This document shows, piece by piece, positions 26,499 through 34,249 of a DNA stretch of 64,000 nt. Under the pieces are notes generated by a model, which was given only the letters and a program-made list of their open reading frames with translations, had not been told where the DNA came from and made no database searches. Source of the DNA: Arthrobacter koreensis. GTDB taxonomy: Bacteria; Actinomycetota; Actinomycetes; Actinomycetales; Micrococcaceae. The translations under genes were made by a program, and so were the position numbers. The DNA is taken from NCBI RefSeq assembly GCF_009193255.1, contig NZ_WACG01000002.1, forward strand, positions 558,001 through 622,000. Direction: 5' to 3'. The number at the start of each line of letters is the position of its first letter. Position 1 is the first letter of the stretch.

Positions 26499-27047
26499 AT
26501 GGACACGCCTTTTGGACGCAAAGAGTCCCTCAACCCCAATCCGGGTGTCATCGTGGAATTCATCCAAGCCGTCGTTGAGACTCCTTGGCCCTTAGGAACA
26601 GAGCAGCCCCGCAACTACTTTGAGCGCCTTGGATGCGAGCTTGGGCCTTCCGGCGGTTCTGATGACGAGACGCTACTAGGCGTGACCAGAGGGGCCTTCG
26701 TGATACCCCGTATCGCGACCATTAATGCTCTATGGGCGGCCATAGACGGATCCCTCTTCAGCCTCAACTTTTTCACCTACGCGAATGCCCGGAACGTCAT
26801 TACAGCTGTCGATGCCGGATACGATGCTGTGAAGAACGGACTCATCGGCTTGTACGGACAGCCGCTTACAGAGCAGAAAGGCCCATCAGCTTATCGATCC
26901 GCTGACTGGGCGATACGAGACACCCTTGTCGAGCTGTACCTGCACGTCTTGCAGGCTCCCATGCTGCAAATTGGGCTCTGCCACCGGGAGCGCAATGCAG
27001 CCTACGAACACCGCATCGCGCAGAGTGCAGATAGACCGAGAGCTTAA
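26499..27047 (+). CDS. Hypothetical protein
   Basis: 182 residues from ATG 26499, with a strong GGGAGGGG ribosome site. Soluble, with no motif I recognise. Segments include NPGVIVEFIQAVVETPWPLG, LLGVTRGAFVIPRIATINAL and AIDGSLFSLNFFTYANARNV. It stands alone between repeat copies G and H, in the same direction as the repeats. It could be an orphan defence, immunity or regulatory protein, but nothing in the sequence decides this. Confidence 0.65.
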   Translation: MDTPFGRKESLNPNPGVIVEFIQAVVETPWPLGTEQPRNYFERLGCELGPSGGSDDETLLGVTRGAFVIPRIATINALWAAIDGSLFSLNFFTYANARNVITAVDAGYDAVKNGLIGLYGQPLTEQKGPSAYRSADWAIRDTLVELYLHVLQAPMLQIGLCHRERNAAYEHRIAQSADRPRA

Positions 27048-27077
27048 GCACCCTCAGCAGCCATCGGCTGCGCCCGG

Positions 27078-27101
27078 TTAGGGATCCTTGAGCGAGACGC
27101 C
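27078..27101 (+). repeat. AGGGATCCCT-type intergenic repeat, copy H
   Basis: TTAGGGATCCTTGAGCGAGA followed by CGCC, 30 nt after the stop of the gene at 26499-27047. Confidence 0.65.
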
Positions 27102-27178
27102 CTCACGGAAGCTGTCACTCACTTACATACAGCTCGGATGTATGGGTGCCATTCCACGTTCGCGTTATCTCGCTACCT

Positions 27179-27283
27179 TCACACGAACCACGCGACAGAG
27201 GCTACTGCGGCTGTTACGGCGATCAGCTGGTAGATTTCCCGCACATACGACCGCATAGGGGCCAGTCCTACCAGAGCCGGCAC
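27179..27283 (-). CDS. Possible 34-residue membrane peptide
   Basis: A minus-strand frame from GTG 27283 reads PALVGLAPMRSYVREIYQLI, then AVTAAVASVAWFV and a stop. That is one hydrophobic helix after a basic stretch. There is no ribosome site, and the frame is short enough to be chance. It is recorded because its neighbours are mostly small membrane proteins of the same style. Confidence 0.25.
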   Translation of the reverse strand: MPALVGLAPMRSYVREIYQLIAVTAAVASVAWFV

Positions 27284-27300
27284 AGTGGAGAGAGTCAACC

Positions 27301-27510
27301 ATGACGAAACCAATCGGTACTTACATTAAACTGCGGCTTTCTTTCATGCTGCCGGCGTTCGTGATTGTTGCTGCCCTCGGCATTCCTGGTGCGATTTTTC
27401 CTAGCCACATAGCGGTGCTAACCGGGCTTATGCCCCTCGTAGTTTTCGCTGCGCTTATCAGCATGATGCTGACGGAACGGAAGCGGGGACATCGTAACCG
27501 GGACGGCTGA
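27301..27510 (+). CDS. Small membrane protein
   Basis: 69 residues from ATG 27301, with GGAGAG upstream. Two hydrophobic segments (LSFMLPAFVIVAALGIPGAI and AVLTGLMPLVVFAALISMML) and a basic C-terminus (TERKRGHRNRDG). Function unknown. The stretch 27511-27757 after it holds no gene that I can support. Confidence 0.65.
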   Translation: MTKPIGTYIKLRLSFMLPAFVIVAALGIPGAIFPSHIAVLTGLMPLVVFAALISMMLTERKRGHRNRDG

Positions 27511-27757
27511 GGTTCGCGCCTGCAGAGTAGTGCTATCAACTGCTGCGGCTTTATGAAAGGTATCGCGTTAGCAGATCGGCTTACGCATCGGTTGCTAAGT
27601 GGATGCCCCAGAGAGCCGCAGCCGGGCGAACAGGAGTGGGCGAACATCATGCCGTGGGCGGCTTGACTGGTGGGGCTAGGCTTTGGACAATCTCAGAGGA
27701 AGTTCCCTGGATGCACCCTTCGGCAGAAGCAAGCCTGGCAAAGCGGGAGGTTATTTT

Positions 27758-28333
27758 GTGGACGACCCGGAAGAAGGGCCGGCACGGATGCGTCAACAAG
27801 ACCTGAGTCCCGCGCCCAGAGGGTCGTTCGAGAAGCTGCAAGACGCGAATGTTCCCACCTACCTCTTGATCGTTATTCTTGTGTCGCTGTTTTCACCTCT
27901 ACAGGAATCGATAGGATTTTGGCCCGCCTTGGCTACCGTCGTTTTGGCAGGTTTCGCGGCATTACAGCTAGTAGAACTGCTCCTACGGCCGGTGAAGAGA
28001 AAGCGGCTTGCGTTGGATGCGGAGCAAGGACTCTTCGAATGCGCCCATCGTGAGGAAGGATCAGCGCTCAGGCAAAACTGGGCTTTAGGGTACGTGAAGG
28101 CAGAGCCAGGCAAAGTGCTATTTCAAGCGAAGACGGGCTTCACCGGTTCTGTGGCGGGCTCAGTCGAAATCTATTCCGAGCCGCAGCTTGTTAGCCCGGC
28201 GGTAAGAGCGCCGTGGACGGTTTTCCCAGGAGGAAGCGTCATTGTTTTGAGCACGAACAAGGGAAGCATTGAACTCGCTGCATCCGCATCCAGCCTGAGC
28301 CTGCTCACCGAACGAGCCCTGAACGGTGACTGA
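27758..28333 (+). CDS. Membrane protein with C-terminal cytosolic domain
   Basis: 191 residues from GTG 27758, chosen for GGGAGG 7 nt upstream; the frame is open further back without a ribosome site. Two hydrophobic segments (YLLIVILVSLFSPLQ and ALATVVLAGFAALQLVELLL) precede a soluble domain with KVLFQAKTGFTGSVAGSVEI and VIVLSTNKGSIELAASASSL. The domain and layout match the gene at 14459-15043, so they are distant paralogues. Function unknown. Confidence 0.65.
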   Translation: MDDPEEGPARMRQQDLSPAPRGSFEKLQDANVPTYLLIVILVSLFSPLQESIGFWPALATVVLAGFAALQLVELLLRPVKRKRLALDAEQGLFECAHREEGSALRQNWALGYVKAEPGKVLFQAKTGFTGSVAGSVEIYSEPQLVSPAVRAPWTVFPGGSVIVLSTNKGSIELAASASSLSLLTERALNGD

Positions 28334-28363
28334 ACTAGCTCGGCGATTCTCACCGCAGGGCCG

Positions 28364-28831
28364 CTACTCATTCTCATTCCGCCGTGGCCCGAAAGATGTA
28401 TCTGACAATGGAGCCCATGCATACCATCCGGAGCCATCCCTTCCGGTTTGCAGGGTGGCGGCCAAGGTATCGAAGGCAGCAACAGCCTCGGCGTTGCGGG
28501 CAGGACCGGACGCACGGAATATCCGGGCAGGCACGTCGTCCTCGTACGAGGCGAACTCGACGTCGTACCTCTCACCGAGTTCGTCGGCCACGCATTCTGC
28601 CAGCCGGTTGCCCTCAGCCGTAAACCGGTGGGCCGCCTCCGCGGACACCCACTCGAAGTCCTGGGTCATGGAAAGGTAATAGCGCTCTTCCCATAACTGG
28701 AGCGCGCGGATGAGTTGCTGCGTCAGGCCCGAGTCCTCATAGCTGACTGGGCCGCCGAACCAGAGCACCGTCCCGGCGTAGTCCGGGAACATCCGTACGG
28801 TTAGCCGGCGGCTCCTTTCCGGAGTTGTCAT
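28364..28831 (-). CDS. Small orphan protein with FPDY motif (paralogue 2)
   Basis: 155 residues from ATG 28831: RLTVRMFPDYAGTVLWFGGP, SYEDSGLTQQLIRALQLWEE, then a Trp-containing helix with FEWVSAEAAHRFTAEGNRLA and a beta stretch ending SYED. The C-terminus has a Trp-containing stretch SGWYAWAPLSD. It is a longer paralogue of the gene at 25018-25326. Function unknown. It is 9 nt downstream of the small membrane-protein gene at 28841 and probably cotranscribed. Confidence 0.65.
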   Translation of the reverse strand: MTTPERSRRLTVRMFPDYAGTVLWFGGPVSYEDSGLTQQLIRALQLWEERYYLSMTQDFEWVSAEAAHRFTAEGNRLAECVADELGERYDVEFASYEDDVPARIFRASGPARNAEAVAAFDTLAATLQTGRDGSGWYAWAPLSDTSFGPRRNENE

Positions 28832-28840
28832 GTCAGGAGC

Positions 28841-29083
28841 CTACTGCCGCATTGGCACCGGTGCAGCCCGGCGATCTAAATCTCCGGGCAGATGTTGTCT
28901 GGGAGCGGTGCCCGTTAGCCGACCCAACACGAGCACCACCGCTGTCGTTGATCCCAAGATTGGGACCACTACAGATGCACCTAATACCGATATGGAGCTG
29001 AGGGACCGGGTCGACAGATAGAACCAAAGCCCAGCAGCAGCGCCCACGCCCCAAAGAAACGAGGACAAAGAACTCAAGGCCAT
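28841..29083 (-). CDS. Small membrane protein
   Basis: 80 residues with two hydrophobic segments (SLSSFLWGVGAAAGLWFYLS and ISVLGASVVVPILGSTTAVV) and a basic, Pro-rich tail. The start is ATG 29083; other starts slightly upstream are possible. It precedes the FPDY-family gene in the same direction. Function unknown. Confidence 0.55.
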   Translation of the reverse strand: MALSSLSSFLWGVGAAAGLWFYLSTRSLSSISVLGASVVVPILGSTTAVVLVLGRLTGTAPRQHLPGDLDRRAAPVPMRQ

Positions 29084-29193
29084 TGATGTCCATCACGTCT
29101 ACTCCCAGGTCATTGGTTTGCCCATCCTATGCTTTAGTGAACCGGGCCCTGACCGAGCACTTGGCAGCGGCGAACAACGCTGGGGCGTCCCAC

Positions 29194-29217
29194 TGAGGGA
29201 TCCCTGAGTGGAACACG
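29194..29217 (+). repeat. AGGGATCCCT-type intergenic repeat, copy I
   Basis: TGAGGGATCCCTGAGTGGAA followed by CACG, between the starts-side of the gene at 28841-29083 and the 3' end of the gene at 29247-29642. Confidence 0.65.
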
Positions 29218-29246
29218 GCATGTCGGCCAACTGGAACTTGACGCGT

Positions 29247-29642
29247 TTAGGACAGAAAGAAGTCAGACCGGAGGTAGATCCGAAGACCCCCACCACCTTC
29301 AACACGGCCGGTGCATGTCTTGCGCAACGTCCACACGTTCATCGGCTCGCAACGTTCCGATGCCAGCCCCAGATCGGCAACTAGAGACCTTGCAGTCTGC
29401 GGGGATTCGATTTCAACGTCCATTTCCCACCAGCAGCCTCCGGAGCCACAGAATTGTGAAACTTCTCCTGCCCTGCTGGGCGCGGGAATATTTCCGAACT
29501 CCGAGACGGGAGGAACAGCCCCTTCATTTACAGCGCTGAAGGCAACAGATCCCACCCAGGCGGCGAGAAGGAGACTGATAGCGAGCTTCACGGCGCGCCT
29601 TCGTCGTTGATGAGTTCTAAACCGGCCCCCGTGATCCATCAT
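29247..29642 (-). CDS. Hypothetical secreted or membrane-anchored protein
   Basis: 131 residues. A very basic start (RFRTHQRRRRAVK) precedes one hydrophobic segment LAISLLLAAWVGSVAFSAV, then an extracytoplasmic part with four Cys (QFCGSGGCWWEMDVEIES, ERCEPMN, RKTCTGRVEGGGG) that may form two disulfides. The start is ATG 29642 or the ATG one codon later. Function unknown. Confidence 0.6.
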   Translation of the reverse strand: MMDHGGRFRTHQRRRRAVKLAISLLLAAWVGSVAFSAVNEGAVPPVSEFGNIPAPSRAGEVSQFCGSGGCWWEMDVEIESPQTARSLVADLGLASERCEPMNVWTLRKTCTGRVEGGGGLRIYLRSDFFLS

Positions 29643-29736
29643 CGGCGAATTCCTTGGTTCTGCAAGCTTGCAGAGTTATTCGAAAGGCCGTGATCTCTCC
29701 AGTGACAACCCAGCTCCTCAAAAGCAGAATGACCGT

Positions 29737-30195
29737 TCAACGGGGTTCCTCCGTGAAATCGTCCTGCTGAGCAGCACGGCACAACTGCTCTTCGCGCGTT
29801 TCGGGACTCAAGTCATTCCATACGTGTTCCTGGGCTGTGACCTCTGATTCCGGCAGGCCCATGGCTCTGAGCTGCTCGGGTGGAACCATCACGCTGTTCT
29901 CCGGCCCGATCTGGTCACTCCGGTCCAAGACCGCGCTGGGACCGGAGGCATAATCGGCAGAACAATCGATGAACGATTCGTAGACCGCTGTCGCAGGATC
30001 ATCCGTCAGTCCCGAGGCCCCCATCGACGCTATGGGAGCCATCACAACTGTGCCGGTCTCAGCAGCGGATTCATCCGACATGGGCGTCGTTCCTATTCCA
30101 AGGACAAAGCCACCCAAGATCGCTAGTACGACGATCATTCCTACTGACGGTCTTCTGTTAATGGTGGTCCCCCCTGACCAGCTGCCACACCCCAT
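29737..30195 (-). CDS. Small membrane-anchored extracytoplasmic protein (paralogue 2)
   Basis: Up to 152 residues. A membrane anchor (VGMIVVLAILGGFVLGIGT) is followed by an outer domain with DDPATAVYESFIDCSADYAS, IGPENSVMVPPEQLRAMG and LSPETREEQLCRAAQ. It matches the gene at 15147-15572 closely, including the leader with the GGGGGGACC ribosome site. The codon aligned with that gene's GTG start is ATT (30160-30162) here, so the real start may be ATT, ATG 30138 or the upstream ATG 30195, which is the longest form. Function unknown. Confidence 0.65.
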   Translation of the reverse strand: MGCGSWSGGTTINRRPSVGMIVVLAILGGFVLGIGTTPMSDESAAETGTVVMAPIASMGASGLTDDPATAVYESFIDCSADYASGPSAVLDRSDQIGPENSVMVPPEQLRAMGLPESEVTAQEHVWNDLSPETREEQLCRAAQQDDFTEEPR

Positions 30196-30264
30196 CGGTG
30201 CAACGGCCCCAGCCTAGCGGACGGTGCAGGACTCACCCCGAACATAAGCATTTGAGGGGTCCCA

Positions 30265-30290
30265 TTAGCCGGTCCCTTAGCGCGAAAGCC
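30265..30290 (+). repeat. AGGGATCCCT-type intergenic repeat, copy J (diverged)
   Basis: TTAGCCGGTCCCTTAGCGCG followed by AAAGCC. A partial match TGAGGGGTCCCATTAG starts just before it at 30253. It is the right-most copy seen. The stretch 30291-30559 holds no gene that I can support. Confidence 0.5.
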
Positions 30291-30559
30291 CCGGATAGCA
30301 GTGCGCCTTCGGCGTTGAGCGGGTGTCGTTGAGCATTTTCTGACCTCGTCGGACGTGAGCTATGACCTGCTCGATCGTCTGCGTGCCATGGTTAGGAATT
30401 TCTCCTGTGCCCATTCTCGGACACGAAACTGCGGTAAACACTGGACTCCTCTCCGCGGACCCAATCACGCACATTCGACAGTGATGCTCAACTCTTGACG
30501 ATTCGACTGGGAAGTGTCATGCTCCTTCGACACTTGACCACGTCATATTTGGGGGAATT

Positions 30560-30958
30560 ATGCGTCGATCTTTTAAATCTAAAGCCCTGTCCGCTCTCGC
30601 AGTATTTGCAGTTCTGCTCGCGACCGGTCTGACGGCCGCACCGTCGTCTGCCGCAGGTCCAGTCGCGGACCCGGTTACGGCGACGAGCGGTGCCGCTGTG
30701 CCGGATGTCTCAACCGCCGCTTACCAGTGGACGACATTCGAGACAAACATGCAGTCAGAGGCGCATTGTCAATCGCTGATGAGCAAGATGAAGCCGGCCT
30801 ACGGACCCAACTGGGTATGGAGATGTGGGTACTACTACTCATCCACGTGCCCTCCCCAGATACGCTGGGAACTGCAAATGGCACATAAGAATGGTGCAAA
30901 CTCAGTTCCAGATTCACCCGTGACCCTCTTGGCACAGCCAGTGGTACAGGCTTGCTGA
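30560..30958 (+). CDS. Small secreted protein
   Basis: 132 residues from ATG 30560, with GGGGGA upstream. A typical signal peptide (basic start, ALSALAVFAVLLATGLTAAP, cleavage near SSAAG) is followed by a mature part with four Cys: EAHCQSLMSKM, WVWRCGYYYSSTCPPQIRWE, and a C-terminal Cys. No known domain. The Cys-rich, Trp/Tyr-rich character fits a stable extracellular peptide or inhibitor, but that is inference. Confidence 0.7.
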   Translation: MRRSFKSKALSALAVFAVLLATGLTAAPSSAAGPVADPVTATSGAAVPDVSTAAYQWTTFETNMQSEAHCQSLMSKMKPAYGPNWVWRCGYYYSSTCPPQIRWELQMAHKNGANSVPDSPVTLLAQPVVQAC

Positions 30959-30976
30959 GCCGCAGATCACGGCGAA

Positions 30977-31462
30977 ATGGGCACCATGGAGTTCCATACC
31001 CGGCAATGGCCTACGTCAGACCAGGTCAGGGAAACCATTGACGCCCTGACCCAATCGGCCTGTCCCAGTTCTGAAGCTGGCATTATCGATTTCCTGTCTA
31101 TCCGTGGCATTCACACTGATGTCGGAAGTCGAGGCGGCACAGGGGACCTGGTTAGCTATGATTTCCATGCTCCTGGAACTCATTTCACGGGCCAGTGGCA
31201 CATCGACGGCAGCTCGATCAGAGTTATCGCCACCTTTGGTGGTACACGTGCCGAGATAGAAAGCCATCTTGAGCTGTACAGGAGCGAACTAGTTCGTGTA
31301 CTAGGCGAACCGGCCCAAGAGAAAGGCATGGCTCACGCTCCTCGCCTTGCCTGGCACCGACAGAAGCACGGCATCACCCTCGACGCCTTCTGGTCAGATC
31401 CACAACTGTCAGTTCTGATGCTGGCAGTCGAATTGAAAGACACGGATCCCTCCGGTCAATAG
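30977..31462 (+). CDS. Hypothetical protein
   Basis: 161 residues from ATG 30977 (or ATG 30986). Soluble, with no family recognised. It contains DQVRETIDALTQSACPSSEA, FHAPGTHFTGQWHIDGSSIR and LAWHRQKHGITLDAFWSDPQ, suggesting a small alpha/beta domain. It follows the secreted-protein gene by 18 nt and ends at a strong terminator, so the two are probably one transcript. Confidence 0.65.
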   Translation: MGTMEFHTRQWPTSDQVRETIDALTQSACPSSEAGIIDFLSIRGIHTDVGSRGGTGDLVSYDFHAPGTHFTGQWHIDGSSIRVIATFGGTRAEIESHLELYRSELVRVLGEPAQEKGMAHAPRLAWHRQKHGITLDAFWSDPQLSVLMLAVELKDTDPSGQ

Positions 31463-31482
31463 CTGTCAACCAGTAGCCAGGG

Positions 31483-31514
31483 GGAAGGCCGCTCCCTCCA
31501 GGGAGCGGCCTTCC
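31483..31514 (+). terminator. Rho-independent terminator
   Basis: GGAAGGCCGCTCCC (31483-31496) pairs perfectly with its complement (31501-31514) across a 4-nt loop, then GTTCTTCTC. It ends the accessory region's last two-gene unit. Confidence 0.9.
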
Positions 31515-31612
31515 GTTCTTCTCGGACAAGTAAGAGGTCGTAGCAGCTGCAACTGCCACGGTGGCTGACAGTGTGAGCGATTCGCCGTCGTTCGATTATC
31601 AAAGGAGGCAGC

Positions 31613-31757
31613 ATGAGTAAGAAGGCTCGGTTCACCTTCAGGGGCGTGGAGTAGGGAAGCAGACTCTGAATCCGACGATGTTGTGGCTCACCTCGCCATA
31701 GACGATGTCTACCAAGTGGTCGTTTGGGTACCCGTACCACGCCATGAATTACCATAG
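31613..31757 (+). pseudogene. Small gene broken by a +1 frameshift
   Basis: AAAGGAGG, an ideal ribosome site, precedes ATG 31613, which encodes SKKARFTFRGVE and then TAG. One base over, the next frame reads EADSESDDVVAHLAIDDVYQ and VVVWVPVPRHELP to a TAG at 31755-31757, convincingly protein-like. Removing one G from the GGGG at 31641-31644 joins both into a 47-residue protein. A real frameshift, a sequencing error in the homopolymer or programmed shifting are all possible. Family unknown. Confidence 0.5.
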
Positions 31758-32181
31758 CTCTGCATGCGTGCATCCCTGCGAAATGTCAAGAATCAAACTA
31801 GTGTGAATTAGATTTCCTTTACAGCATTTGCGTACTTTGAGACGAAATCGACTCTCGTCTCCAAGTTAGCAATATACGTTTCCACGTACCTGCTCCCTTT
31901 CAAGTGGGCACGCTCGGACGTGCCCGTACCGGTCCTTCACCGCACCAACGCTCCGGATATACCCGGAACCCAACGATCCAGCTTTTGGAGTCGCATATAC
32001 CCCGCCCGCATTGATTCGCGGTGAGGGGAGCCCAAACGCGACACCTTCTACCCTGGGACCTCCCGGTCCAGCCCGCACTGCAAAACGGCCCCGGCCGGCA
32101 CACCGCCATCAGTCCGAACAATTCAACGGTCCACGAAAGGAAGCAGCGCGCCGGCCAGGACGGAACGCAATCAAACCGGGG
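31758..32181. other. Gene-free stretch
   Basis: About 420 bp between the broken small gene and the 3' end of the pyrimidine operon. It is visibly AT-richer at its left end (31790-31880). I see no convincing gene, terminator or repeat here. Confidence 0.5.
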
Positions 32182-33324
32182 TCAGTTACCTCCGGGCTGG
32201 AGCTCAACCTCAAGGGGTGCAAAGTCCGCCCCCTTGGTGTCAACGCCTTCCTCTTCCAGCTCGGCCAGTGCCTCCTCCACGTACTCGTTGGTCCAGGTCG
32301 TGGCGGGTGGCTCTTCGCTGATGATCGTTGCACCGGTCTCGTTCTTGGTGCCGAGGGCGATGTCCACGGTCTGTTCCCACGCAGCTTCATCGATCAGGCC
32401 GACGCCGTTGGTCGACGGCCAGATCAGCTTGGACGTCTCGTTGGTCATCCAGAGCTGGTGGCTCGTGCCCAGCGTGGACCCGGCCCCGGTGACGATCTCC
32501 GCCGCTTCCTCGGGGTTGTCCTTCGCGTACGCCCAGCCCTTGATGGCCGCCTTGATGAAGGCGACTGTGGTTTTCTGGTATTCCTCGTCATCCTCCAGCC
32601 GCTGGGTATCCGCCCAGATGGCGTCCTGGAGCATCGCGGTGCCCTCCTCGTTCCAGTCGATGACCGTGAGGTCCTCCGGCTGGTAGAGCTCTCCGGTGTC
32701 CGGGTTCTCCGTCTCCAGCACCTGAGCATATTCGTTGTACGTCATGGCCTGCGCTGCATCGATGTCCCCGGCGAGGAAACCGTTCATATCGAAGGCCTGC
32801 TGGATCAGTTCAATGTCATCGATTTCGACGCCGGCCTGCTGCATACCGGCAAACAGCTCCCATTCGTTGCCGTAGCCCCAGGACCCAACCTTCTTGCCGG
32901 CGAGGTCCTCCGGACCGTCAATGCCCGCGTCCGCCATGGCCACCTGCAGGGTGGCACTGCGTTCGAAGATCTGCGCCACGTTGGTGATCGCTGCGCCCTG
33001 CTCAATGGAGCCGAGGACCTTGGGAACCCAGGAGATGGCGTAGTCGGCGTCTCCGGAAGCCAGGACATCCTGCGGAACAATGTCCGCACCGCCTTCCAGG
33101 ATTTCGACGTCGAGGCCCTCCTCCTCGAAGAAGCCCTGGTCCAGCGCGGCGTAGTAGCCGGCGAACTGGGCCTGGGCAAACCACTGCAGCTGCAGCTTCA
33201 CCGGGGTGAGCTCGTCGGCAGCGGCAGAGCCGTCCCCGGAATCCCCGCCGCAGCCGGCCAGCGCGAGGGCGGTGACTGCCAGGCCGGAGGCGAGGATGGT
33301 GAGCGGTTTCCTTTGTGTGTTCAT
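32182..33324 (-). CDS. ABC transporter substrate-binding lipoprotein (NMT1/ThiY-like)
   Basis: 380 residues, exported and lipid-anchored: lipobox LALAGC near residue 20, then the NMT1/ThiY domain with LQLQWFAQAQFAGYYAALDQ, GGADIVPQDVLASGDADYAI and VGSWGYGNEWELFAGM. The family binds pyrimidine-like ligands such as hydroxymethylpyrimidine and related heterocycles. The start is ATG 33324, with GAGGGGAAG upstream. It is last in the operon with two permeases and an ATPase, next to dihydropyrimidinase and an amidohydrolase, so the ligand is probably a pyrimidine, dihydropyrimidine or hydantoin. Confidence 0.88.
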   Translation of the reverse strand: MNTQRKPLTILASGLAVTALALAGCGGDSGDGSAAADELTPVKLQLQWFAQAQFAGYYAALDQGFFEEEGLDVEILEGGADIVPQDVLASGDADYAISWVPKVLGSIEQGAAITNVAQIFERSATLQVAMADAGIDGPEDLAGKKVGSWGYGNEWELFAGMQQAGVEIDDIELIQQAFDMNGFLAGDIDAAQAMTYNEYAQVLETENPDTGELYQPEDLTVIDWNEEGTAMLQDAIWADTQRLEDDEEYQKTTVAFIKAAIKGWAYAKDNPEEAAEIVTGAGSTLGTSHQLWMTNETSKLIWPSTNGVGLIDEAAWEQTVDIALGTKNETGATIISEEPPATTWTNEYVEEALAELEEEGVDTKGADFAPLEVELQPGGN

Positions 33325-33397
33325 GTGCTTCCCCTCATACGGGCGGTTGGTGCGGACGAAGTGGTGCGGGTGGAACATCTAAGGCACGGCGCCGGAT

Positions 33398-34249
33398 TCA
33401 GGAGCCGCCGGTGTGCCTGGAGAAGTACTTCTCCAGGGCTGCGGTCACCGCGTAGAACAGCAGCCCCAGCAGGACGGCGCCCAGCACGTAGGCCCAGGCC
33501 AGCGTGTAATTACTGCTCGACGCCGCAGAGGTCACCGACTTGCCAAGGCCGCCTACCGGCCCGCCGAAGTACTCGGCAATCAGCGCCGACACGACGGCCA
33601 GCGAGGACGCGATCCGCAGGCCCGTGAACATGTACGGCACGGCGCTGGGCAGGGTGACGCTGCGGGTAATCTGCCATTTCCCTGCGGCGTAGGAACGCAT
33701 CAGGTCCCGGTGCACGGGCTTTACCTGCCGGAAACCGCGCAGCGAATTGACGTAGACGGGGATGAAGACGGCGATGCCGGCCACGACCTGCCGGGTAGCC
33801 TGCTGGTCCGCGCCAAACATGGTGTAGAGCACCGGAGCCAGCGCCACGATCGGAATGACGGAGAGTGCCACTACCACCGGTGCGGCGAGCCGGTCCAGGG
33901 CCGGGACGGCTGCGGCCGCCACAGCGGCAGCAACCCCCAGCACGGCTCCAAGCACCAGCCCGACGGCGGCGTTCACCCCGGTGACGACGGCGGCGCCCAT
34001 GACGTTCGCGACGTTGTCGGCGAAGGATTCCACGATCGCCAGCGGCCCCGGGACGATGAATGGCTCGATTTCCAGCACCCAGACGACGCCCTGCCAGAGG
34101 ATCAGCGCTGCGGCCCCGAGCAGCAGCGGAGCGGCGATGTGGTGGCCGAGTCCGGAGAACCGTCCCGGATCGATTCCGGCTGCTCCGCGGGTTTCCGGCG
34201 GCACTCCCGCTGCAGGCGCGGCGGGCGGGTCCTGGACGATCCCGCTCAT
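33398..34249 (-). CDS. ABC transporter permease
   Basis: 283-residue BPD-type inner-membrane permease with about six TM segments. The coupling-loop region is FRQVKPVHRDLMRSYAAGKW followed by SAVPYMFTGLRIASSLAVVS (EAA-like motif). It overlaps the ATPase gene start by 4 bp (34246-34249), so translation is coupled. It belongs to the importer whose other permease is at 35097-35987; the two probably form a heterodimer. Confidence 0.9.
   Translation of the reverse strand: MSGIVQDPPAAPAAGVPPETRGAAGIDPGRFSGLGHHIAAPLLLGAAALILWQGVVWVLEIEPFIVPGPLAIVESFADNVANVMGAAVVTGVNAAVGLVLGAVLGVAAAVAAAAVPALDRLAAPVVVALSVIPIVALAPVLYTMFGADQQATRQVVAGIAVFIPVYVNSLRGFRQVKPVHRDLMRSYAAGKWQITRSVTLPSAVPYMFTGLRIASSLAVVSALIAEYFGGPVGGLGKSVTSAASSSNYTLAWAYVLGAVLLGLLFYAVTAALEKYFSRHTGGS

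Noticed and set aside
22126-30290. Integron attC sites as the explanation of the intergenic repeat
   Set aside because: I looked for the GTTRRRY and RYYYAAC core sites and the long attC fold, and did not find them. No integrase gene is in the window.
31456-31773. Minus-strand frame of 105 residues
   Set aside because: It crosses a strong terminator and the broken plus-strand gene, has no ribosome site and is not protein-like.
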